Positions 36,201 through 49,100 of a stretch of DNA of 64,000 nt are shown in pieces; position 1 is the stretch's first letter, and each line of letters begins with the position of its first letter. A model generated the notes under the pieces. The model saw nothing but the letters and a program-made list of their open reading frames with translations, searched no databases and was not told the DNA's origin. Origin of the DNA: Mugil cephalus (Eukaryota; Chordata; Actinopteri; Mugiliformes; Mugilidae); assembly GCF_022458985.1 (NCBI RefSeq), contig NC_061772.1, forward strand, positions 30,557,006 to 30,621,005. The letters are read 5' to 3'. The translations under genes were made by a program, and so were the position numbers.

Positions 36201-37002
36201 CAGACCTCAGGACACAGCTCATCCTCTCACAACACACACCCTTCTGTTTATCACCACCTCCACCTGTAGAGAGGAGGAGAAAGAAGAGAGGAGGTGAAGG
36301 AGTGTTTCCCTTCATCATCACATCCAGTAGAAAGAGCAGCAGAGACTTCAGTCCTGTTCAGAGCAGCAGTGGAGCAGCTGTGGAGCTCAGCCAGCTTCCT
36401 TTCAGCTTCATGTTAACGTGTTGGAGTGAACACACAGACCTGCAGAGACTTTTAGCATCAAGTCTGTTTCCTCTGCAGATTTTACAAAGAAACTGCTGAG
36501 AGTCCTGAACGCTTCATTACTGCACCAACACTTTAGTGATGGATTTACTGCTGCTCCATGGAAACAAAGATCAGCTGACTAAGAAACTCATGGTTACTGA
36601 ATGTAACGCTGCTTCTGTGATGTGCAGGCTTCAGTCAGACTGATCTCAGAGCTGTGATCAGTTGTTGATCAGATGTGATGAATGACCACCACTGTCTCTA
36701 TACATCTTGGAAGGCTGTCAGCTGGAATCCAGCTTTATTTCCTGGACACATCAACACAACAACAACAGTCATCTTCACATCAACTCAAACACATGATCAC
36801 AACAAGCTTCTGGCTCATCTGATTGGCTGACTGTTGCCTCTCTCTCTGTCTTTCTGTCCAATCCTGAAGCCTGTCTCCATTCTCCTCTCACAGCTTCACT
36901 GAGAAGCTGCAGGTTTACAGGAAACACTGGATCTTTGATACTAACTGTGTTTAGGACGATACTGATGAAAGCAGCATGGACTGACTGGAACCCTCTACTC
37001 AC
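36201..37002. other. Sequence beyond the last recognised NLR exon
   Basis: No exon is recognised. It could contain the NLR terminal exon or 3' UTR, but I cannot find a B30.2 or other known C-terminal domain here. Confidence 0.4.
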
Positions 37003-37176
37003 ACCAGAGTCTCCAGTTTATAGTCTGGACTCTTCACAAGATCAAGAAGCTGCTTCACATCTGAATCCTTCAGATTGTTGTATCTCAGGTCCAGATGTTT
37101 CAGATGGGAGGGGTTGGACTTCAGAGCTGAGACCAGAGAATCACAGCTGATCTCTGACAAACTGCAGACTCTCAAC
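37003..37176 (-). CDS. NLR LRR exon 6 (last recognised)
   Basis: 174 bp, phase 2 to 2; [20 protein letters not shown] then [16 protein letters not shown]. It diverges from its sisters at the end ([16 protein letters not shown]). If the donor is not used, translation stops two codons later, so this could also act as the terminal exon. Confidence 0.8.
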
Positions 37177-40100
37177 CTGAATAAAGAATAAAAGATGAAA
37201 TGATTGATGATCAGTCAGATGTGTTGAGGTCTGAAATGTGTCCTGACCAATGAGCTGTTCTCTAAAATGAGTAAAGTGACTTTGTCCTTGTGTTAGTGTG
37301 GATCTTCATCATGTCAGCCTTCTACAGACATCATCCAAACGTCAGCACAACATTCAGACAACTATTGATGTCAACACAGATCAATAAGATGCTGCTGACC
37401 TCATTACAGGATCAATATCAATGATCAGACATTATCAGTCAAGTCACTTTGAAATAAACACAAAGCAAAGAAATCTTTGGACTTGATCAAGAAAACTTTG
37501 TCAGTTGAAACAAATGTGAGTTGAGAGGATCTTCTGGATCCAGATGTGACTCTTCAGCTCTAATCACAAACATTCATTGGCTTCAGCAACTAACAGTGGA
37601 CGTTTTCTACACGTTCTGCTACAAAGACTTGGAGACAAGGAAACAGAAAAGATGAACTAAAGGACATTTACAGATTGATGGAGGAACACGAATTAGATTC
37701 AGTTGGTGATTAAACATATCAGATCTACAACAGTAATAGACAGCGAACTGACCTCAGAGTCACCAGTCTACAGTCTGGACTCTCCAGAAAACCACACAGC
37801 TGCTTCACTCCTGAATCCTTCAGGTTGTTGTAACTCAGGTCCAGATGTTTCAGATGGGAGGGGTTGGACTTCAGCGCTGAGACCAGAGAATCACAGCTGA
37901 TCTCTGACAAACTGCAGCTCCACAACCTGAATAAAGAATAAAAGATGTGAGTTTAATACTGTGTCTTTTGTATTTTTAATAAACCAGGTTTGTCTCATCA
38001 AGATCACAGATGGCTTTTAATGGGGAAACCTGGCATAGTGTTGCATCAGCACATTTAATTGTTCACTATTATTGACAATTTACAGACTTAACTATTTAAA
38101 TAAATGACCACTTCACAAATATCATCAAAGAAAGACCAGTAACTGATGTGAGTTTTATTTTAAAATTGTCCAAAATATTCATCTCAGCACACAAAGAAAA
38201 CATGGAGTCTGACCTCAGAGTCTCCAGTCTACAGTCTGGACTCTCCAGAAAACCACACAGCTGCTTCACTCCTGAATCCTCCAGGTTGTTCTTAGTCAGG
38301 TCCAGATGTTTCAGATGGGAGGGGTTGGACTTCAGAGCTGGTCCCAGAGAATCACAGCTGATCTCTGACAAACTGCATCCCTCCAACCTGAATAAAGAAT
38401 AAAAGATGTGAGTTTACAAAGTTCCTGTTGAAATCATCCAGAGTTTCATCATGTGTTCAGAGCTGAAGGTTCAGAATGAACAAGTTTAAAACCTGGAAAC
38501 TCCAAACAGGTGAATCCAACAGGAAGCAGCTTCAAACAGTCAAATAGAAGAAGAGAAGAAGAACTCTCATTAATATTAATGACAACATGCTGCTGCTTCA
38601 ATGAAGACGTGGCTCCATCTCTACAAGCACAACTAAAAACCCTCAGACATTTATTTCACTTTCTACTCAAAGTTCAGAGAAGCTCAGATGAAAACAGGAC
38701 ATTTCTCATTTTTAAAATCTGATTTGAAATGATTGAAGCCTCTGTTTGGATAAAGCAGATCCTTTTTTCACATCAGATCACATCAACATGTAAATCCATG
38801 TTTCACCATTGTTTCATCATGTTTAAATGACAGTAGAAAACTATGTATGTAACAGGCTGACACCAGTTCATGAACTGGTTCTACTGCTTGTTTCAGTTCT
38901 AGTTATGAGAGCAATAGAGTTCTAATAGGACATTAATAATCCTTTCATTCACAATGACTTAGATATTTAGGATATTTATTGAGGTTTAGTCATAAAGAGA
39001 ATGAAACATGATGAAGCCATAGATGTAAATGTAAAGGGATTTAACTGATGACATGATGAATTCAGTTAGAATCTGTTTATCATGTTTGGCCTCAACAGCA
39101 GAAACTAAATCCTGATATTTTTCTGCTGAAACCCTTGAGTTCAGATAGTGGTGCCCTAACAACAGCAGTGAACTGCTGCATTCAGCAACAACACAATAAT
39201 GAAGCTTCTCATCCAACATCATCCAATAAATAAACTGGTTCAACTCACTATTTGACAAAGTGGGCTCAGCATTTTAGAGACTAAACTATTTCAATCATTG
39301 TCAGCTTCATCAATGACGTCAAAGAATGAACATTGGAAAAATCTTAGATTTACAAAATATAAGGCAGGCATCCGAGCATCCAAGCTGTTAGCCTGGAGAC
39401 TGCGAAAACAGCAATCAGAAAATACAGTCTATAAGATAAGGAATAGTAACTTATAGTTTAGAGGGAATACAGAAAGTATTTGAGAAATTTTACCAGACCC
39501 TTTATACCCAACCCACGTCGTTCGAACCCGGCAAAGTAGAGGGGTTCTTGAACCAATTGAACCTACCCTGCTTGGGGAATCTGCAAAATGAAAAATTAAC
39601 AAAAGAAATATCCGCTGAAGAAATAGACAAATCTCATCCCTGAAGTCCTGTTAGTCCCCATGGATTTCCAGGGGAATGGTATAATGGTGCAATTAATACC
39701 AATACTCCAAAAAAATACCAAAAGTTTCAATTACACCATGAGGGAGGGAGTCCTTCCCCCATCTTGGAGGGAGGCTACCATCTCTGTGATCCCAAAAGAG
39801 GGCAAGGTTCGGCTCCTATAGACCTATCAGTGTTTTAAATCAAGATTACAAACTGTATTGCAACTATTCTAACAAAAAGAATGGAGGAAGTGATACCTTT
39901 TCTGGTTGATGAAGATCAAACTGGGTTTATTAAATGTAGACAAACACAGGACAATATAAGGAGGAACCTACACAAAATTGAACACGTGGAAAAGGGAAAA
40001 ATTGGAGCTATTCTACTTAGTATGGATGCGGAAAAAGCTTTCAATTCAGTGGGGTGGGAATTTCTTTATAAAGTTATGGGAAAATTCGGCTTTCATGAGA

Positions 40101-43100
40101 AGTTCATCAAAAGTATCAAAACACTATATACAACCCCTGTAGCCAGAATTAAGGTGAATAGAGGCCTCTCATGAACTATCCAATTGCAACGTGGTTGTAG
40201 CCAGGGCTGCCCAGCCAGCCCAGTGTTCTTCAACCTTTTCATTGAACCTCTTGCTTAAGCTGTAAGACTGACTCCTGACATGGAGGGCATCCCAATAAAA
40301 GGTATAGAACACAAAATATATCTTTGTGCAGATGATGTCTTAGTTATTCTAAAGAACCCAGAGTCAGGGGTTCCAAGATTAATGGATTTCCTGCAGATGT
40401 ATGGAAATCTGTCAGGCTACGCCCTTAATGTTGATAAAACACAGGCCTTGTCATTTGATTTCGTGCCATCAACAGAACTTAAAAATACATACAAGTTCAA
40501 CTGGGACTCTACCTCTATTAAATACCTAGGCGTTAGATTAACAAGGGACATACCGCAGTTATTCTCCCAAAATTATCTAATAATTAATTCTCAGATAAAG
40601 GAAGATCTAGATAGATGGACCTCCCTGCCCCTAGATATTGGCAAAAAAATGTGACAATAACAGGAAATATTTTACCCAGATTACTCTGTATTTGTTTTAG
40701 TCCTTACCTATTTGTATCCTTGATAGTCAATTTAGGGAATGGGATAAGGCGATATCCTGTTTCATCTGGAACGGTAAAGTTCCCAGGGTGAGATATAAAA
40801 CTTTACAGCTGCCAAAGTGCTTTCAGTTTCATCATGTCATCATTATGTTTGGTCGAGTTGAAAATTAATTTTACCATAGTCATCACTAGTATTAACAACT
40901 GTGTGCCCACTGACACAGTTGCTGCTGCTGGTGCTTAGTTCTCCTCCTGTCTTATCACGTTTGATATTGTGCTGAAATTCAGTAGCCAAGTGATGAAAAT
41001 GCAAGTTGCTGTTTTTTTTTTTTTTTGATTATTATTACTTGGTTTTGCTTGTAATGTAATACGTTTACTCTGTCTGTCTAGATGCACTCAGAACATATTT
41101 ACAGACACCTCAAACAGCTTGTGGAGAGGAGCATTCTGACCACACTTCCACAGAAATACCACTCTCTGAAGCAGGTAAGTTTGTGGTCTCTGACACACCA
41201 CTATGTTATTGTTGTTATTGTTGTTGTTACTGAATAGTACAACCTTGTTGGTGATGCCAGTAAATGTAATTTTAGTCAATTAAAATTAAGTGATTTATTA
41301 AGTGAAATAGAATGACACACGTATTGCAGTGGAGTGACAGTATGCAGCCTTGCACACTTAAACTCCTCTGTTAGACTAGTGGCTGCACCACTTAAGCAGC
41401 GTGGGACACCAAGCCATCTCCTAATTGATGAGTTAATCATCCTTTCAAGCTTCTCAACCTTTGTCAGAAGGACCTCATATACTGTCAGTGGCCACATTAG
41501 TCGTGGCAATAACCCAAATTGCATGTACCATAATCTCAGCTTTCCTGGGAGCCCTGACCGGTCTATGCTTGAAATGCCTTGAATCATTTCTTGTCTCATT
41601 CCCTCAAACTGTGCTACATCGCTGAGACTTGCGTCATACCACCTTCCCAGACTTTTCACTGGCTTCTCTAGCACTGTGGAAATCACCTCCTCATTTATGA
41701 CAAATTTCTTATCTACTACCTTTCCTTTAACAACTGAGATACTCCTAGACTTACTCAGCTTCACCTTCATCCTAGCCCACCGCAAGTTAATGTGTAACTT
41801 ATCCAGCAGTCTGCTAGTATATGGAGCAGTAGACGTCACAGTCGTCATGTCATCCATGTAGGCCCTAATTGGGAGGAGACGAAGCCCTCCATGCAGCTTT
41901 TCTCCACCTACCACTCATTTTGAGGCCCTAATAATCACCTCCATTGCCGTTGTAAAGGCTAGTAGAAGGATTGTATACCCTGCCATGATGCCTACCTCCA
42001 GCTGCTGCCATGCTGTAGTATACTCTGCTGTGGTAAAGCAGAGTTGTATATCTGCAAAATATGCTTTGACTAGGCCTTTGATACTGTCTGGAACTCTAAA
42101 AAAAAATCAAAAGCTTCCCATAACAAACTGTGAGGAACTGAACCAAACGCGTTAGTCAGGTCTAGAAATACAGCATGCAGGTCTCTCTTTTCTCGCTTTG
42201 CTAACTGGCTTTGGTGCCAAATCATACTGGTGTGCTCTAAGCATCCAGAAAAGTCGGGGATTCCAGCCTTTTGCACCGATGTATCAATCAAGCCATTTTC
42301 CTCCAAGTACCTGGACACCCTCTGTGCCACAACAATGAAGAACACCTTCCTTTCAACATTAAGCAAACTGATTGGTCTAAACTGACTTATCTCTACTGAG
42401 CCCTTCTCTTTGGGAATGAAAATCCCCCCCAGCTCTACGCCATGCCTTGGGAATGACCTGTTTCTTTTAAACTACCTTCGATACAGGACTCCATTAGGTC
42501 CCGGGGCTGAAGAGGCTCTTGCGCACCTCACCACCTCCTGAACCTCTTTCCACCTTTTTGGGCTAACATCACACTGCTTGCCTATTTCTCCGATTGGTGG
42601 AATATCAGAGGCAAGTGCCATCTTCCTAAATCTTTCTTAATCTTTGTGTACATCCACCAAGTACTCCTCAAGTTCCTGCTCTGGCACCATCAGGCTGCCA
42701 TTCTTCTCTTTACTAAATAGCGACTTCACAAATCTAAATGGAGCCCTATAGAATGCTATGGGCGGCTATGGCTCAGTAGGTAGAGCGGATTGTCCATGAA
42801 CTGAAGGGTTCATGGACGAAGTGTCCTTGAACAAGACACTGAACCCCTAGTTGCTCCCAGTGCAACTGGCGCTGGTGTGTGAATGTGTGTGTGCTTGTGT
42901 GAGTGAATGGGTGGATGTGTCTCTGACTGTAAAAGTGCTTTGAGTACCTTTGAGTAGGTAGAAAAGCGCTATATAAGAGCAAGACCATTTACTCTCGCCC
43001 GCTCTTTCCTTCTCCTATTTTTCCTAATGCTCTCCACCCTTCTTAATGCTGCAGGCCATTCCTTCACACCTGCCTGTAAGCAATTAATGCCTATCTTCTC

Positions 43101-46100
43101 CTCCTCTGTAGCCTTCTTCCACTGCCTCATAAGCATTCTCCTCTCCTGTACAAGTCTATCGATTTCGCTGTATTCCTAGACCTAAATACCTCTCCCTCTG
43201 GTTTCTTCGCTCTCACTAATGCCAAATCTTTCCTTACCATAATCATACATTATATCTCCCGTCCTCTCCAACTTATTCTCTACCATCCCTTTTAGTTTAC
43301 CTAACGCACTGGCCATTGGTGTCTACCCACTGCCTAGTTTCAGTTGCGCCTGGCCATTTCCCTCTTGGTTTCTGACCACTTATCTTCTCCCTCCTTGGCT
43401 GGCTGCACTCTTGTTCTGCCTCTGTGCTAGTACCTGCCTCAGCGTTAGGGACGCTGATATCCTGCGAGCTGTGGGTTACTCCTGTTGCTGCGACTTCAAC
43501 CGACTGACTTGATATGCTTCTTAAAAGTAGCTTCAATGGGGGTTCCCTGCGTTCCCTTTACCAAGCACCCTTTCCTCCCTTGATGGATTCTGAGGCCCTT
43601 TACTGTTGTTACTTTCTGCCAGCCACACACAAACCTGCTGCTTCTTTCCATTTCCATCTAAACCACTAGCTTCTATTACATGAAACTGAAGCTGGAAATC
43701 AAGAGTGTCAGAGTTTCAGAGTCAATCATCCAGTGGAGGATTTTTCTTCTTCTATGAAGCTTTGAAATGTGGAGCTCAATATGGCTCTGCCACAGTCAAT
43801 GGAGTAAAGCAAAGAAGACACCAGACTTTATCATGAAGATCCTCAGTGTGGATCAGTAGAATATCAGCCTGATGTCACCACAACTTTATCATCATATTCA
43901 TCTCAGCACACAAAGAAAACATGGAGTCTGACCTCAGAGTCTCCAGTCTACAGTCTGGACTCTCCAGAAAACCACACAGCTGCTTCACTCCTGAATCCTT
44001 CAGGTTGTTGTAACTCAGGTCCAGATGTTTCAGATGGGAGGGGTTGGACTTCAGAGCTGAGACCAGAGAATCACAGCTGATCTCTGACAAACTGCAGCTC
44101 ATCAACCTGAATAAAGAATAAAAGATGAAATGATTGATGATCAGTCAGATGTGTTGAGGTCTGAAATGTGTCCTGATCAATGAGCTGTTCTCTAAAATGA
44201 GCAGAGTGACTTTGTCCTTATGTTATTGTGGATCTTCATCATGTCAGCCTTCTACAGACATCATCCAAACGTCAGCACAACATTCAGACAACTATTGATG
44301 TCAACACAGATCAATAAGACGCTGCTGACCTCATTACAGGATCAATATCAATGATCAGACATTATCAGTCAAGTCACTTTGAAATAAACACAAAGCAAAG
44401 AAATCTTTGGACTTGATCAAGAAAACTTTGTCAGTTGAAACAAATGTGAGTTGAGAGGATCTTCTGAATCCAGATGTGACTCTTCAGCTCTAATCACAAA
44501 CATTCATTGACTTCAACAACTAACAGTGGACATTTTCTACACGTTCTGCTACAAAGACTTGGAGACAAGGAAACAGAAAAGATGAACTAAAGGACATTTA
44601 CAGATTGATGGAGGAACATGAATTAGATTCAGTTGGTGATTAAACATATCACATCTACAACAGTGACAGACAGTGAACTCACCCCAGACTCTCCAGTCTA
44701 CAGTCTGGACTCTCCAGAAAACCACACAGCTGCTTCACTCCTGAATCCTCCAGGTTGTTGTTACTCAGGTCCAGATGTTTCAGATGGGAGGGGTTGGACT
44801 TCAGAGCTGGTCCCAGAGAATCACAGCTGATTTCTGACAAACTGCATCCCTCCAACCTGAATAAAGAATAAAAGATGTGAGTTTACAAAGTTCCTGTTGA
44901 AATCATCCAGAGTTTCATCATGTGTTCAGAGCTGAAGGTTCAGAATGAACAAGTTTAAAACCTGGAAACTCCAAACAGGTGAATCCAACAGGAAGCAGCT
45001 TCAAACAGTCAAATAGAAGAAGAGAAGAAGAACTTTCCTTAAGGAGTAGTTCACCAGCTGTGACTCAATCAACTCCACTATTTATTCCAGGCATTTCTCC
45101 ATCCCATCACCACATCACTAGACAGGTTAAAACATCAGTAATTTGTATTTTGTGAATTTCAATCTTAATCATTTCTTTATTTTATCGTTGCATGGCCTTG
45201 TGTTGGCACTGCAACTTTAGCCCACCAACATTTGCAAAAAGTTTTTTTTGGGGTGTAGAGAAAAACAAAAAAACGTAATTTTTTGGCTTCGTCCATGCCT
45301 TGGGGGCAGGGGCAAATCCAGACAATTTTCAGGTACAACGTCACCTTGTTGTACTAGCAAGCATGATGACAATTGCCAGCAATATGTTACAAACGTGACT
45401 TGTGTGTACCGTTACACCTTTAAGTTTGGGATATGTTGTTTGCACAAATTGTTTGCTGCAGAGCATGGTCATTTTTACATGTCAAATAAACATGTACTTT
45501 CTACGTGAACTCGTGTGAAACTTGCCCAGGACACTATTACAGTACTTTTTAGGCTCAGAATCAGTCCAGTACCGGTCCATCCTCAGGCTCAAATATGTAC
45601 TGGATGGTGACAGTCTGTCCTTCACCTGATGCATTTATACTTATAAGAAGAATTACACCCAAAGCTAAACTGATTAATTCAAAGAACCTTGTTAATATGT
45701 GTGTATATGTATGTACGGTGGATACAGAAAGTATTCAGACCCCTTTAAAATTTTCATACTTTGTTTCATTGCAGCCATTTGCTAAACTTGAAAAAGTTCA
45801 TTTTATTTATCATTAATGTACACTCAGCACCCAGTCTTGACAGAAAAAAACAGAAATGTAGAAATTTCAGCCAAGGTCGAAGGAACTGCCCAAGGATCTC
45901 AGAGACAGAATTGTGGCAAGGCACAGATCTGGCCAAGGTTACAAAAGAATTTCTGCAGCACTCAAGGGTCCTAAGAGCACAGTACCCTCCTTAATACTTA
46001 AATGGAAGAAGTTTGGGACGACCAGAACTCTTCCTAGACCTGGCCGTCCAGCCAAACTGAGCAATCATGGGAGAAGAGCTTTGGTGAGAGAGGTAAAGAA

Positions 46101-49100
46101 GAACCCAAAGATCACTGTGGCTGAGCTCCAGAGATGCAGTAGAGAGATGAGAGAAAGTTCCACAAAGTTAACCATCACTGCAGCCCTCCACCAGTCCGGG
46201 CTTTATGGCAGAGTGGCCCGACGGAAGCCTTTCCTCAGTGCAAGACTGCATAGAGTTTGCCAAAAACACATGAAGGACTCCCAGATTATGACAAATAAGA
46301 TTGTCTGGTCTGATGAGACCAAGATTGAACTTTTTGGTGTTAATTCTAAGCAGTATGCGTGGAGAAAACGATCGATTTTAGCAAATGGCTGCAATGAAAC
46401 AAATCCCAAACCGCTCCCGCTGAATTTCTGACCATTACCGCCCGCACCCGCAAAACTTTGAGTATTTATGCCCGCACAATAACAGAAATGCATTGATTTT
46501 GTGTCTTCCCCGTCCCGCAGGAGAAAACACGTCATTTTATAGGCTATTATTAAAGAGATTCATGGGGTTGTTTGTTTCATTTTCCCGGAGCACAGAGCAG
46601 GTGTGTCGCCTCAACCCAGAGGTGCAGGATTTGTTACCGTTGTAAACTAAGTTAGTGTTTTTTACTGCAGTCACGCCATCTGCGCTTCGGCGAGGCACGG
46701 TCGCGCTATCTACACTTGAAAATCGAGTGCCCGTCTACATCGCATCGGACGGTAAAGCGTTTGAGCGGTTTTATGGTGCATTCAAGTGCATCCCGTAAAC
46801 TCGGAAGTCTATATTTTTCTTATTATTTTCATTTGTTGAAATACATATATCAGTCATTACTTTGTTGTTATTTTACTACGTTCTATTTAATGATTAACAC
46901 TAAATGATAGAACAAAATTATTGAAGCATATTCAGAATCCAACTCATTTCTGCATAGTCAGATTTGAAAACTTAATTAAGAAAAGAATCAAATTGTTTTC
47001 TGCATACTCTACAGCTACCACTGTGGTGATTTTCAACTTATTTCACTGCATCATTTTCTGATAATGTGATGTTGAATTCATGTCCAATGAATGATGTATA
47101 TGGGCAGATTAAAAAAACAAATTTAAAAAAAAAAAATTGTTTTCTGCAAACTCCACAAGATTCTTGTTCTACATGTCCCCAGCTACCACTGTAGTGATTT
47201 TCAATTTAATTCACTGCATCATTGTCTGATAATCTGATGATGAAATCATACCCAATGAATGAGGCATATGGGCAGATTAAAAAATAAATAAACAAAATCA
47301 AATTGTTTTCTGCAAACTCCACCAGATTCTTGTTATACATGTCTCCAGCTACCACTGTAGTGATTTTCAACTTAATTCACTTGAAAATCACCACAGTGGT
47401 AGCTGTAGAGTATGCGGAAAACAATTTGATTCTTTTCTTAATTAAGTTTTCAAATCTGACTATGCAGAAATGAGTTGGATTCTGAATATGCTTCAATAAT
47501 TTTGTTCTATCATTTAGTTTTAATCATTAAATAGAACGTAGTAAAATAACAACAAAGTAATGACTGATATATGTATTTCAACAAATGAAAATAATAAGAA
47601 AAATATAGACTTCCGAGTTTACGGAATGCGCTTGAATGTACCATAAAACCGCTCAAGCGCTTTACCGTCCGATGCGATGTAGACGGGCACTCGATTTTCA
47701 AGTGTAGATAGCGCGACCGTGCCTCGCCGAAGCGCAGATGGCGTGACTGCAGTGTATTTTTGGACATTCGTTACAACTAACAAAGTCCAGTTCGTTTCCA
47801 TCTTTGTCACAGACAATTGAGAAGTTTCTCCAAATGTCAGACTTGCCTTGCTTTGTCTTAGTGCTGTAAATACCTTCTTTGAGCTTCCTTTCGACATAAT
47901 TTCTTGACATCCTGTCGCTAGGCTACGTCCCGATCCCGCAGTGTTTTTTTCTTTATGTTTGTTTGTTTGTTTGTTTTTTAGCCGCCCGCTCCCGCCTGTT
48001 GCAAAGTTTATACCGCCCGCTCCCGCGAGATTTGAGTTGGGTCCCGCGGGACCCAATCCCAATGTAGCCCTATAACACATAGTAAAAGTTAATTTTCCAA
48101 AGATGTTGCACACACAACCTGAGCCTACCGGAGAAATGGCAACGTGCTCCCCCAAACAGTGACCGCTGGAAGGATGCCCAGGTTACAAATATAGTTTAGA
48201 TTGCATCCATACACCCATTTTTGTACAGGGTTTTTACATTACAGGATATTTTGGGGTGGCGTGCGCTTAAGGCATGCCAACAGGGGGATTTGTCGGGTGT
48301 TAAGGGGTTAAGAAGGCCTTCAGCCTGTGTACAACACTGGGAAAAGTCAGGAAGAATGTTACATCACCATATAAGGAGTTGTTTTCCGCTTTGCTGCAGC
48401 TTGCTCACAGACTAGGATACGTCACACCCCAATATTTCATACGCTGGAGACCAGATAAAGCTAATTGGCTACACACAGAAACTCACTATGAGAGGCAGCT
48501 CCTCCCTTCTGTATGGGCAGAGCCTAGTTAGAACAAGGTCACTGTGGCTGCTTGGATGGGTGCTTTTTTCTACCCCTAAGGTGGATTGACTGAAGTCTCA
48601 GCACTGAAATCAATACTTATTCTCTGTGTACCAAATAAATAACCTAAACTTGAGAAATTGTCGCATGATAGGTGCATAGATGGACCATCCTTTCCAAAAG
48701 GTATAAACATCCTGGGCCGAAGGAGAGGAAAATATCCTCCTTCAACAGAATGATTTCAGAGTTCTTCAGATTCTTGCTGTCCACACTGACTGTGAAGTGG
48801 TCTCTTCCTAACACAACTCCACTATTGAGCTGACACTGATATGTAGCTTCAGCAGGAAACACCGTGGAAACACAAACTGATACTGACTGGATGTGCTGAA
48901 GAACAAGATGAGTTGAAGATCAACTTTGCACAACAACACTGTGGATGTTGTCCTCCATCTGGTCTGATTGGAGTCAGACTATAAGGGGATTTCTCCACAG
49001 ACAGTATGGACAGAAAGAATGATTAGTGACACCAAGAACTCTGTTAATGCCAACACATGTAAAGACTGGACTTGATGTGGTTTGCGATCAGACCCACCAC

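Noticed and set aside
42764-42800. Possible tRNA gene
   Set aside because: Only an A-box-like head is present and the downstream sequence is a SINE body; no cloverleaf with an anticodon arm.
48760-48870. Minus-strand piece [18 protein letters not shown] as a possible FIIND/Ig-like exon
   Set aside because: It weakly resembles a domain found in some fish immune proteins, but there is no clean acceptor-donor pair in that frame and part lies next to a dispersed repeat.
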